The position numbers and the translations under genes are program-made. The notes under the pieces were generated by a model. That model was not told the origin of the DNA and searched no databases. It saw only the letters and a list, made by a program, of their open reading frames with translations. 8,677 bases of DNA from Chlamydiota bacterium (GTDB lineage: Bacteria; Chlamydiota; Chlamydiia; Chlamydiales; Rhabdochlamydiaceae). The stretch spans positions 1-8,677 of the forward strand of contig VGMB01000051.1 in NCBI GenBank assembly GCA_016866585.1. Reading direction: 5' to 3'. Below, piece by piece: positions 1-7,349 of the stretch; the stretch's first letter is position 1, and every line of letters starts with the position of its first letter.

Positions 1-2309
1 CTTGTGGCTTGAGTAATATCCATTTGGGCTCCGCTTGAGACATCTCCAACGAAGACCTCTTCTGCAACACGACCTCCCATAAGGATAGCGAGTTGATCTA
101 AAAGTTCATTCTTCCAATAGCTGACTCGGTTTTTCTTAGGCATGAAGTGAGTTGCTCCCAACGACATACCTCTTGGAATTATTGTCACCTTATCTACAGA
201 GTCTGAGTGCTTCACAACAAGAGCAACAACCGCATGACCTGATTCATGATAGGCTGTTGTTTTTTTCTCGTTCATATCAAGCTCTAAACTTCTTCTTTCT
301 TTACCGTATCGCACCTTATCACAAGCTTCAGCAACATCAACTTCGATAACAGCACTACGTCCTTTACGAGCTGCAAGTAAAGCTGCTTCGTTGAGTATGT
401 TGGAAAGATCAGCACCTGAAGAACCAGGCGTGTTCCTCGCAACATTCATTAAATCTACTGCTGGATCTAACTTAATTTTTCTTGCATGAACTTTAAGAAT
501 CTCAAGTCTTCCTTTAACATCAGGTAGATCGATAACAATCCTTCTGTCAAAACGTCCAGGTCTTAAAAGAGCTTTATCAAGAACATCTGGTCTATTCGTA
601 GCGGCAATAAGGATAACTCCCTCACTCGTATCAAAACCATCCATCTCAACGAGTAATTGATTCAAAGTTTGCTCTCGTTCATCGTGACCACCACCGATAC
701 CAGCGCCACGGTGTCTTCCCACTGCATCAATCTCATCCATGAAGATAATACAAGGAGCTTGTTTTTTAGCCTGGTCAAATAAGTCTCTAATCCTACTTGC
801 ACCCACACCAACAAACATCTCTACGAAGTCAGAACCTGAGATAGTAAAGAAGGGTCTATCAGCTTCACCAGCAACGGCTTTTGCAATCAAAGTTTTACCT
901 GTACCTGGAGCTCCTACGCAAAGGACACCTTTAGGTATTCTAGCTCCAAGAGCTGTAAACTTAGTTGGGTCTTTCAAGAAGTCAACAATTTCTTGCAACT
1001 CTTCTTTAGCTTCATCGCAACCTGCCACATCCTTAAAAGTAATCTTATTTTTTTCTTTAGTCAAAAGCTTAGCAGGTGACTTACCAAAACTCATCGCACT
1101 AGACCCCACGCCCTTCATTTGTCTTGAGAAGACAAAATACAATAATAGAACTACTAATATTACAGGCAACAAAGTGAGCAGGTAACTAAAGTAGTTTGGT
1201 GCAGGTTCTTCACTTTTAAATGTTTTATCCAAAACAAGGTTTCTAGGCTGATCTGGAGCTTTAAATACAGCACCTCTATTGTTCGGGAAGTTGTCCCACT
1301 CTTGTTTTGCTTGAGCAAACCACTGCGAATAAGCCTCAGGATCTTGTTTTTCAAGAGCTCTTGTAGAAAGCTCCTTATTGTTGAAATACCAAGTTACATT
1401 AGCCACACTTTGTCTTGCTTTATCAAGCTGCGCTGTATTCTTGTCTAATTCTTCACATGCTGCCGTATACTGTTCTAGTAAAGCCTTGTAGTTACGTACA
1501 GATCTAAGCTGAGACAATCTTACGCTATCTTGCTGAGAATTAAGATCGGCAGAAATCTTTCTCAAAGAAACAAGAGTATTTTTACAAACAGTAATTTGTT
1601 GCTCTTGATTTACTTTGGTTTCTGAATTTTGCATTGCAACAACAGCAAGTTCCAAATCTCTTAACTGCTCTTTCATTGATTCATCGCCTATTCCGAGAAC
1701 AGGAGAGCGATATTCCTGAATGAGTTTTAAAAGGTCAGATTTGAAACCATCTAGTTGGTCAGCCGATGTGATCTGTGTCACTCTCTTCTGCATTTCCATG
1801 AGCGTAACTACATTCGATGGCTCAACTTTATTAACAGTTACACTGTTATCTAGTTGAGGTGTATTAAATAATTGATCGATAACAACATAACCATTCTTAG
1901 GTAAGGTTATACCAGTAATTTGCAAAAACCATTGCGCTGAATCATTAACAGACTGGCGTAATGAGCCTATTTCTTTTTGCAATCTTTGTATTTCTGAATT
2001 TAACTCGTCGTTTTTATTCAAAACTTCCAGATATCTATATCTAGCTTTAGCTTCATCAGAAATTTTATCTTTAAAAACACCACTAAAAGTAACTAGGTTG
2101 TCATTAAGAGCTACCTTTCTGCTTTCATCTTTCTGTATCAAATCTAAGTTAGTCAAGTGTTCTACCTGATAACTGAATGATACTCTGGCATTTTTTTCGC
2201 TGTTAAAATTTTGTACTGTTAAAACAATTAAAAATACAGCTAGCAAGAAAAATAGGAATCCGCCTGGAAAACCTTTTCTTTCAGACTTGTTATTATTGTC
2301 GCCATTCAT
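1..2309 (-). CDS. ftsH: FtsH, ATP-dependent membrane zinc metalloprotease (3' end outside window)
   Basis: FtsH is a hexameric inner-membrane AAA+ protease that extracts and degrades membrane and short-lived soluble proteins. The first 769 codons are visible; the C-terminus lies beyond the left edge. Reading the minus strand I see a first membrane segment (about residues 15-33), a long periplasmic domain (about 34-372) and a second membrane segment (373-394). The AAA module follows: Walker A GAPGTGKT (466-473), pore FVG (499-501), Walker B with D525/E526, and arginine fingers R583 and R586. The protease domain has HESGH (688-692), and D764 in GAQMDITQAT is the expected third zinc ligand. The start is firm because an in-frame TAA (2313-2315) lies two codons upstream; there is no clear Shine-Dalgarno. 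The periplasmic part, about 340 residues and rich in Gln/Glu/Lys/Leu, is far longer than the roughly 70 residues of E. coli FtsH. Chlamydial FtsH is, as I recall, about 900 residues, so roughly 140 may be missing here. Confidence 0.97.
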   Translation of the reverse strand, partial: MNGDNNNKSERKGFPGGFLFFLLAVFLIVLTVQNFNSEKNARVSFSYQVEHLTNLDLIQKDESRKVALNDNLVTFSGVFKDKISDEAKARYRYLEVLNKNDELNSEIQRLQKEIGSLRQSVNDSAQWFLQITGITLPKNGYVVIDQLFNTPQLDNSVTVNKVEPSNVVTLMEMQKRVTQITSADQLDGFKSDLLKLIQEYRSPVLGIGDESMKEQLRDLELAVVAMQNSETKVNQEQQITVCKNTLVSLRKISADLNSQQDSVRLSQLRSVRNYKALLEQYTAACEELDKNTAQLDKARQSVANVTWYFNNKELSTRALEKQDPEAYSQWFAQAKQEWDNFPNNRGAVFKAPDQPRNLVLDKTFKSEEPAPNYFSYLLTLLPVILVVLLLYFVFSRQMKGVGSSAMSFGKSPAKLLTKEKNKITFKDVAGCDEAKEELQEIVDFLKDPTKFTALGARIPKGVLCVGAPGTGKTLIAKAVAGEADRPFFTISGSDFVEMFVGVGASRIRDLFDQAKKQAPCIIFMDEIDAVGRHRGAGIGGGHDEREQTLNQLLVEMDGFDTSEGVILIAATNRPDVLDKALLRPGRFDRRIVIDLPDVKGRLEILKVHARKIKLDPAVDLMNVARNTPGSSGADLSNILNEAALLAARKGRSAVIEVDVAEACDKVRYGKERRSLELDMNEKKTTAYHESGHAVVALVVKHSDSVDKVTIIPRGMSLGATHFMPKKNRVSYWKNELLDQLAILMGGRVAEEVFVGDVSSGAQMDITQAT

Positions 2310-2479
2310 AATTTAACACTGTTGTTATTTAATAATCTTTACGTTGGAAAAAAAACTAAAACACCAAATAGCCCTCGGCTAAAGTCTCTCAACTTTAATC
2401 AAGAAAAAAGAACGACAGGTGAAATAATTTATTTTAGCCCTCATTTGGTAATCTTAACAAAAACGAAATATATTGTCTT
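2310..2479 (-). promoter_or_regulatory. tilS-ftsH intergenic region with possible ftsH promoter
   Basis: These 170 bases separate the tilS stop from the ftsH start, enough for ftsH to have its own promoter. On the minus strand I see TTGTTA (plus 2455-2460), an 18-base spacer and TAAAAT (plus 2431-2436), which would give a leader of about 115 bases. The leader contains a short A/T-rich inverted repeat (TAAAGT 2380-2385 with ACTTTA 2392-2397) and a second copy of the octamer GAGGGCTA (plus 2369-2376). The first copy overlaps the -10 region (plus 2435-2442). There is no clear terminator for tilS, so read-through into ftsH is also possible. The promoter call rests on consensus matching only. Confidence 0.35.
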
Positions 2480-3835
2480 TTATTTATCATTAAGACTGAC
2501 CTTCAAATTAAGCTGTTTGAGGTTTTTTCCGTCGAATTCCTTACACACTTTTCCTGTTAAAAACTCATAGATAAGTTGATTACTATCAGAAACAAAGGGA
2601 AATAACTCACGTAAAAAACAAGGCACTTTAAATTCAGATAATTTATTTTTATTTTTTTTATTACCGCTAATTAAATTACACTGTTCGAAGTTAATTAAAT
2701 AAAACTCATCATTGGGTAAATTAACATAAAATAAACCATCTATAGCTTGTTTCCAAGTAGAGGCATCGAGATCTGGAGGGCCATCAATCCAAAAAATTTC
2801 AAGAGTCCACCCTTCTAGATCATATATCCCTTCTTTGATTGGAAAAGTTGCTGGCCAAGATGGAATTTTTTTGGGGATAAAAAGGATTTGATTTTCAATG
2901 TACACAAACCCATTCCCTGTCGAAATCTTTTTATTCACCGCCTTATTTAAAAGGAGTTCAGCGATCAGATCTGCAGAATCCCGGGAACAAGGGAGGTTTA
3001 ATTCTTTAAAAAGAAACCTGGTAAAAAGAGAATACAATGAGACATCCAATGAAGGAAGCTCTGAAAAGTCCAGATATGTAGCAAAAAGGCTATGATTGAC
3101 AAAACTTAAGTAAGAAGTGAACATTTTCTGAAAATATTTTGACACAATCTCCAGGTCGTCAGAAAAATTACAAAGAGATGAGACAACATTTTTTCTGAAG
3201 CTATTTTCTAAAAAGGGAAAAATTTCCGTTCTCATCCTTCCACGCAAAAACTGATCTTGGAGATTAGTAGGATCGATAACATAATTATTTTGACTTAGAG
3301 CGTCAAGCCAGTCCATGAGTTGCTGCTTTCGGAAAATAACTAAAGGCCTAAGAACACACATCCCGTTATTGTCTACTTCCATCTTAAGGGATGCACAGGA
3401 GAGAATCCCAGACCCCTCCAATATTCTTTTGAGCACCGTTTCAGCCTGATCTTCTTGTTGATGCCCTAGCAAAAGCGCCTGAGCATCAATAGATTGGTAA
3501 ATATTCTTAAAAAAGTCCAGGCGGTAATTCCTTGCTAGATCTTCTATATTCCCCGATAAAAAATCATCTGCAGTCAGTGTTTTTAAGTGAAAGTGCACCC
3601 CAAGACTTTTTGCTAGTATTGCAAGATCTTTGGCCTGTACAGCACTCTCCTGTCTCCACCCATGATCAACATGAGCTACATGTATGAGTTGAGGTGGTAA
3701 TACCTTGCTTAGTAGTACCATATGTAACAAAGCCCTAGAGTCTGGCCCACCCGAAAAACCAATTAAAATTGGCTTTTGTGCCGAGAGTCTTTTTTTTAAA
3801 AAGGCAGTAACATTTAGCAAAAGACGATCTTTCAT
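2480..3835 (-). CDS. tilS: TilS, tRNA(Ile)-lysidine synthase
   Basis: TilS uses ATP and lysine to convert C34 of the tRNA-Ile CAU anticodon to lysidine, so the tRNA reads AUA and is charged with isoleucine. It is a cytosolic, normally essential enzyme. The 451-residue protein has the N-type PP-loop SGGPDS (28-33), HVDHGWR (55-61), the IEDLARNYR stretch (97-105), GHQQEDQAET (124-133) and DPTNLQDQFLRGRMR (188-202), in the order usual for TilS. Near the C-terminus, KVPCFLRELFPFV matches the end of the TilS C-terminal domain, so this is a full-length multidomain form, longer than the Chlamydia version as I recall it. The start is fixed by an in-frame TAA (3854-3856) with no other start codon between. 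There is no evident Shine-Dalgarno; the leader is A/T-rich. A promoter is visible at 3890-3918. ftsH follows in the same direction after 170 bases. Confidence 0.95.
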   Translation of the reverse strand: MKDRLLLNVTAFLKKRLSAQKPILIGFSGGPDSRALLHMVLLSKVLPPQLIHVAHVDHGWRQESAVQAKDLAILAKSLGVHFHLKTLTADDFLSGNIEDLARNYRLDFFKNIYQSIDAQALLLGHQQEDQAETVLKRILEGSGILSCASLKMEVDNNGMCVLRPLVIFRKQQLMDWLDALSQNNYVIDPTNLQDQFLRGRMRTEIFPFLENSFRKNVVSSLCNFSDDLEIVSKYFQKMFTSYLSFVNHSLFATYLDFSELPSLDVSLYSLFTRFLFKELNLPCSRDSADLIAELLLNKAVNKKISTGNGFVYIENQILFIPKKIPSWPATFPIKEGIYDLEGWTLEIFWIDGPPDLDASTWKQAIDGLFYVNLPNDEFYLINFEQCNLISGNKKNKNKLSEFKVPCFLRELFPFVSDSNQLIYEFLTGKVCKEFDGKNLKQLNLKVSLNDK

Positions 3836-4006
3836 AAAAAAACAAAATAAGATTTAAATTCTAATTAACCACATTTAATATAGATAAGTATTATGAAATC
3901 TCTCTTGAATTATTTCAAACATTTACAAAAAAACGCTGGGAGTATTTTTCTAGTTAGATTAGAATCTTGATGTAAATGAAATACAAATATTTAAGGTTTT
4001 CCAACT
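3836..4006. other. divergent intergenic region, tilS / lptF
   Basis: This 171-base A/T-rich spacer lies between the divergent tilS and lptF starts and must contain the start signals for both transcripts unless lptF is read from elsewhere. The tilS promoter is convincing. For lptF I see only fragments: TAGAAT (3960-3965) without a matching -35, and TTGATG (3967-3972) without a good -10. The lptF ribosome binding site is probably TAAGG (3992-3996), 10 bases before the ATG. Confidence 0.5.
3890..3918 (-). promoter_or_regulatory. sigma-70-like promoter for tilS
   Basis: On the minus strand TTGAAA (plus 3913-3918) is followed by exactly 17 bases and then CATAAT (plus 3890-3895). Both hexamers match the -35 and -10 consensus at five of six positions. 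Transcription would start near 3883 and give a leader of about 48 bases before the tilS ATG. The -35 overlaps a small dyad, TTGAA-TTAT-TTCAA (3905-3918), which could be an operator or chance. Confidence 0.55.
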
Positions 4007-5104
4007 ATGCCGCTTATATGGCGATACCTACTTAAAAGTTACTTTCAGGTTTTCTTTTTATCCCTCTCAGGATTTATATCGGTTTTGCTTGTAACAAGGT
4101 TTCAGGAAATCGCCAAATTTGCCGCAGCAAGCGGATCGATAATATCGATCATTTTGTTCACTTTATATCAAATACCCTACATCCTGCCTTTGGCCGTACC
4201 TATATCATGTTTAATATCTGCAATACTTCTACTACAAAAACTTAGCCACACACAAGAATTAACAGCATTGCGCGCATCTGGCATGGGTCTTATGCCCATA
4301 GCGTTCCCTCTGATGACGGCTGGTATGCTTCTTGGATTTTTAAACTTCGTAGTAGCTTCAGAGTTAGCTCCCTATAGTAGAGGTCTTTCTAAAAAGCTCG
4401 TTTTCGATCTCGTTTCAACAAATCCTTTAGTTATTTTGCAAAAAGATACAGTGATTAAAATGAGTGGCATTTACGCTGACATGAAAAACATCAAAGAGGG
4501 GCAACAAGCAAAAGACGTAACCATTATTACGAAAAACAGCTCAAACGATCGCCTCAGCTTAATGACAGCCAAGGAACTTTATGTGATCGACAACCTCCTT
4601 TTCGGAAAAGATGTTTCTTTTATATCAAGCTTCGACTCAAAAAAAGAAGACTGTTTTGATCACATCTTGATAGAAAACCAAAATGAAATGAACACTAAGT
4701 CATCAAACGTCACCCAGCATATGCAGACTGCCGACTGGATCAAAGGAACTGACTACCTGCCACTAAAACTCCTACTTGCAAAGCAAGTCCTAGAGAAGAA
4801 ATCCGAATTCACAATTTCTAAAAAGGCTATCATAGAAATCGCTAAGAGAGTGACTCTTGGAATTGCTGCTTTTACATTTACTTTAATAGGTGTTGCCTAT
4901 GGGCTAGAGGTAGGGCGGCAAAAGCGCAAAAAAGGAATAATCCAAGCATGCCTTTTGGCAAGCTTTTTTATGATTTGCTTTGTTGCCACAAAATCCTTAA
5001 AGGGATCCCCTTTTATTGCTTGCATGGCCTATTTATTACCCCATCCTATAATATTTATGTTCTGCTTGCGCAACATGAGACAGGTATCTAGGGGGCTCGA
5101 ATGA
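4007..5104 (+). CDS. lptF: LptF-type LPS export permease (YjgP/YjgQ family)
   Basis: LptF and LptG form the membrane part of the LptB2FG ABC transporter, which lifts LPS out of the inner membrane onto the periplasmic Lpt bridge. This 365-residue protein has the family layout: a first membrane helix after the start (about 10-30), helices around 44-76 and 96-118, a periplasmic beta-jellyroll stretch (about 120-270) and three C-terminal helices (about 281-301, 312-328 and 334-354). The cytoplasmic TQELTALRASGM motif (82-93) is the hallmark that contacts the LptB ATPase. It starts an operon: its stop overlaps the next start as ATGA, and the second gene is a paralogue of the same family. Calling this one LptF and the next LptG follows the usual order and is not proven; family membership is secure. 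No LptB, LptC or LptA gene lies in the window, which is common because they are often encoded elsewhere. Confidence 0.9.
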   Translation: MPLIWRYLLKSYFQVFFLSLSGFISVLLVTRFQEIAKFAAASGSIISIILFTLYQIPYILPLAVPISCLISAILLLQKLSHTQELTALRASGMGLMPIAFPLMTAGMLLGFLNFVVASELAPYSRGLSKKLVFDLVSTNPLVILQKDTVIKMSGIYADMKNIKEGQQAKDVTIITKNSSNDRLSLMTAKELYVIDNLLFGKDVSFISSFDSKKEDCFDHILIENQNEMNTKSSNVTQHMQTADWIKGTDYLPLKLLLAKQVLEKKSEFTISKKAIIEIAKRVTLGIAAFTFTLIGVAYGLEVGRQKRKKGIIQACLLASFFMICFVATKSLKGSPFIACMAYLLPHPIIFMFCLRNMRQVSRGLE

Positions 5105-6177
5105 TTTTGTTCAAAAGATGGGAACGCTATCTATTTCTTGAAGTCGTAAAAATATTTCTCTTCTTTCTTTTCGCTTTCTTTTTTGTATTTAGCCTTATGG
5201 ACTATGCTACACATATGAAGGATTTTTCGAGCGATGGCAAAATGCAAGCATCACATCTACTATCCTACTACAGTTGTCAATTTGTCAAACGCTCTGAAAT
5301 CCTTTTACCGCTGGCTATACTGATAGCTTGCACAAAAGTTTTATGTTCATTAAACGCGACCAAAGAGCTTGTGGCTCTTCAAGCATCGGGATTAAAACTA
5401 AGATTACTTTTAAGACCCTTCTTTCTATTGGCTGGAATATGTTGCTTATTCAACTATATCTCTGCAGAAAAAATACTACCCTCTGCATTAAATTATTTAG
5501 ATGAATTCGAGCACAGAAGCCACTATAACGGGCGTAATCGCAATGAACCATTTCATGTACTGTATCTGCAGGATCAATCAAAACTTATTTATCAAAAGCA
5601 CGATAAAAGTACCAATTCATACATGGACGTATATTGGATCAGATCGTTTAATGATATTTGGAAAATAAAGACCCTCAAAGCCGATCCTAAAAACCCTGTA
5701 GCTGAATTTGCTGACCATCTAGTAAGAAACAAGGATGGACTTTTGATGAAAGCAGAATCTTTAGAAAAATGTTTTATGAAGGGTCTCACCTGGCAAAAGA
5801 ATTTAACAAGAAAAGGGATGATCCCGATCGAGAACCGTAAGATATCCCATTTGTATAAGATGCTTAAAAACTCTAAAGGACTTTCAAAAAAAAATTACAG
5901 CGAAATACAAACATATTTTACTCATAAGCTTATATCACCTTTACTATGCATACTAGTAGTCTTAGGGATAGCCCCGTTTTGTATAAAGTACACACGAACC
6001 CCACCAGTATTTTACATATATTGCATAGGGCTATTTAGCTATATAGCCTTTTATACATTTATGGACTCGTGTATAATCATCGCCACTCATAACACAATAC
6101 ATCCCCTTGTAGCATTACTTGCCCCATTTTCTTTATGCTCAAGTTTTTTTTGTTATAAATTTCTAAAAAGTTGTTAA
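5101..6177 (+). CDS. lptG: LptG-type LPS export permease (YjgP/YjgQ family)
   Basis: This is the second permease half of LptB2FG. The 358-residue protein has helices at about 13-33, 62-84 and 101-121, a periplasmic domain (about 122-270) and C-terminal helices (about 275-295, 302-328 and 333-352). The coupling motif ATKELVALQASGL (86-98) parallels TQELTALRASGM in the preceding gene, which supports a heterodimer binding the two LptB subunits. A strong purine-rich site AGGGGG (5090-5095) lies 5 bases before the ATG, inside the end of lptF. The ATGA overlap implies translational coupling and matched amounts of the two subunits. The N-terminal helix is very Phe-rich. The periplasmic domain is Lys-rich with several aromatic residues, and I see no motif in it that separates LptG from LptF, so the subunit name comes from position. 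Confidence 0.88.
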   Translation: MILFKRWERYLFLEVVKIFLFFLFAFFFVFSLMDYATHMKDFSSDGKMQASHLLSYYSCQFVKRSEILLPLAILIACTKVLCSLNATKELVALQASGLKLRLLLRPFFLLAGICCLFNYISAEKILPSALNYLDEFEHRSHYNGRNRNEPFHVLYLQDQSKLIYQKHDKSTNSYMDVYWIRSFNDIWKIKTLKADPKNPVAEFADHLVRNKDGLLMKAESLEKCFMKGLTWQKNLTRKGMIPIENRKISHLYKMLKNSKGLSKKNYSEIQTYFTHKLISPLLCILVVLGIAPFCIKYTRTPPVFYIYCIGLFSYIAFYTFMDSCIIIATHNTIHPLVALLAPFSLCSSFFCYKFLKSC

Positions 6178-6185
6178 GGAATAAA

Positions 6186-6968
6186 ATGCAGAGATCTTTA
6201 CAAGCCGATAAATTCTCCAAAGAATGGAACTTTCAAAAGATATTTTCCATCCAACTAGTAATAGCTTTTGCTCTTTGCACGTTTTTTAGTCCCTTAACAC
6301 ATCATTTTTGGGAAGCTGTCGATATATTTATTTTTAAGACTATAAACAGCACCCTAGCTTGGGGTCATGGATGGCAAACATTTTGGGCAATGGCTAACCA
6401 CAAGATGGCCGATTGGATAGAAGATGTTGTGATCTTGGCATTTGCTGTAATCTATGTTAGATCTGGACAAAAAGAAGAGAGACTATACAGATCATCTCAG
6501 ATCCTATTTTTTGTAATATACAGTGCTTTTATTATATTCTTTGTAAATAAAACCTTAATAAGGGACTACCTATCTATAAATAGAGATAGCCCTTCGTTAA
6601 TTGTAAGGGAAACTATCAAACTTTCCGAGCATATTTCTTGGCTCAAGATCAAAGATGAGTCTCATAAGAGCTTCCCTGGAGATCATGCGACTACTGCTTT
6701 GCTATTTGGTTCAACATTCATCTATCTTGGTAGCAAAAAAATGAAAATATGCGCAGGTATCTACATGGTATTTTTAATATTACCTAGAATGATACTTGGA
6801 GCTCACTGGTTTAGCGATGTCGTTGTTGGAAGCGGATCGATTGTTTTCTTCTTTTTAGCCTGGGCTTATCTATCTCCCCTCGCTTACATAATAAGTAAAG
6901 GTTTTGCGAGATTTTTCAGTTTGTTTTCTTTTTCAAAGAAAACTGACCAAATTCCTTCAGCTTCTTAA
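6186..6968 (+). CDS. lpxT: PAP2-family membrane protein, LpxT-like (lipid A 1-phosphate phosphotransferase)
   Basis: This is a 260-residue polytopic inner-membrane protein of the PAP2 phosphatase fold, with its active site expected on the periplasmic face. Three PAP2 motifs are visible: NRDSP (132-136), SFPGDH (162-167) and LPRMILGAHWFSD (199-211), with R133, H167, R201, H207 and D211 as likely active-site residues. Compared from memory with E. coli LpxT (YeiU), the shared block RxSP - SFPGDH - PRxxxGAHWFxD and the following SPL match closely. LpxT moves a phosphate from undecaprenyl diphosphate to lipid A 1-phosphate, giving lipid A 1-diphosphate and recycling the lipid carrier. I chose ATG 6186 over the TTG at 6171 because AAGGA (6176-6180) lies 5 bases before it and it begins 8 bases after the lptG stop. 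The operon with lptFG fits an LPS role. Alternatives are an undecaprenyl diphosphate phosphatase or a lipid A phosphatase. The fold is certain; the exact reaction is less so. Confidence 0.75.
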   Translation: MQRSLQADKFSKEWNFQKIFSIQLVIAFALCTFFSPLTHHFWEAVDIFIFKTINSTLAWGHGWQTFWAMANHKMADWIEDVVILAFAVIYVRSGQKEERLYRSSQILFFVIYSAFIIFFVNKTLIRDYLSINRDSPSLIVRETIKLSEHISWLKIKDESHKSFPGDHATTALLFGSTFIYLGSKKMKICAGIYMVFLILPRMILGAHWFSDVVVGSGSIVFFFLAWAYLSPLAYIISKGFARFFSLFSFSKKTDQIPSAS

Positions 6969-7229
6969 ACATTCAGGATATCCCTAGAAATATTAAAGTG
7001 CGCTACCAGGAGAACTCTGAGAAAAATTATTAACAGATTCATTCGAGAGACAGCGGCTTTTCTTTATTTTTGCTCTTTAGCATATCAAAATAAATCGTTT
7101 TGGAAATTCTTTGAAGTGCTTCATTAAGAATCTAATATTCACCCAAATAACCTTATCCCAAGCAAAACACCAACCCACTCAAGAACATGCACAAACACAT
7201 AATAATCAATAGGATATACTGGATTATAT
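6969..7229. other. gene-poor spacer before the insertion sequence
   Basis: This A/T-rich stretch between the lpxT-like stop and the target duplication of the IS4-family element holds no gene, tRNA or convincing intrinsic terminator that I can see. One small imperfect dyad (TGAAG 7112-7116, CTTCA 7119-7123) has a loop too short to be a terminator. It is presumably the 3' flank of the LPS operon and the original landing site of the element. Confidence 0.5.
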
Positions 7230-7238
7230 TAAAATTAC
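7230..7238. repeat. left target-site duplication of the IS4-family element
   Basis: TAAAATTAC directly precedes the left terminal repeat and recurs exactly at 8369-8377, directly after the right terminal repeat. A duplication of about 9 bases or a little more is usual for IS4-family elements. The sequence is A/T-rich and nearly palindromic, so the boundary could be misplaced by a few bases. Confidence 0.65.
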
Positions 7239-7256
7239 CTTTTTTACCTGACAAAA
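7239..7256 (+). repeat. left terminal inverted repeat of the IS4-family element
   Basis: CTTTTTTACCTGACAAAA pairs imperfectly with the right end at 8352-8368. The inner part, ACAAAA with TAC just outside it, is identical. Confidence 0.65.
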
Positions 7257-7273
7257 AAATAATTCAGTGAAAA

Positions 7274-7349
7274 TAACTCGTTGGATGTGAACTATAGCTG
7301 CCTGATTCTAGACAACTTAGGAGCAGATATGAATCACACCAACGAGTTA
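7274..7349 (+). promoter_or_regulatory. fold-back stem-loop enclosing the transposase start
   Basis: TAACTCGTTGG (7274-7284) is the perfect reverse complement of CCAACGAGTTA (7339-7349). After a one-base bulge (A7285), TGTG (7286-7289) also pairs with CACA (7335-7338), giving a 15-base-pair stem. The 45-base loop holds the Shine-Dalgarno AGGAG (7319-7323) and the ATG (7329-7331), the latter only four bases from the stem. Several IS families use such a structure so that transcripts entering from neighbouring DNA fold and are not translated into transposase. The pairing is seen directly; the role is inferred. Confidence 0.7.

Noticed and set aside
152..349. Open frame on the plus strand
   Set aside because: Antisense to the FtsH protease domain; low-complexity Gln/Leu/Phe translation with no support.
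739..1185. Open frame of 148 codons on the plus strand
   Set aside because: It lies antisense to the AAA domain of ftsH, has no recognisable protein features and no ribosome binding site. It reflects codon bias on the opposite strand.
2380..2397. Stem-loop in the ftsH leader as an RNA thermometer or terminator
   Set aside because: The stem is only six A/T-rich pairs, is far from the start codon and has no U run after it.
2322..2570. Open frame on the plus strand across the ftsH leader and tilS end
   Set aside because: It overlaps the tilS 3' end antisense, has no Shine-Dalgarno and no recognisable sequence.
3937..3995. Promoter for lptF
   Set aside because: TAGAAT and TTGATG are present, but neither has a partner hexamer at acceptable spacing, so I did not annotate a promoter.
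6171..6185. TTG at 6171 as start of the LpxT-like gene
   Set aside because: It overlaps the lptG end and lacks a well-placed ribosome binding site, whereas ATG 6186 has AAGGA five bases upstream.
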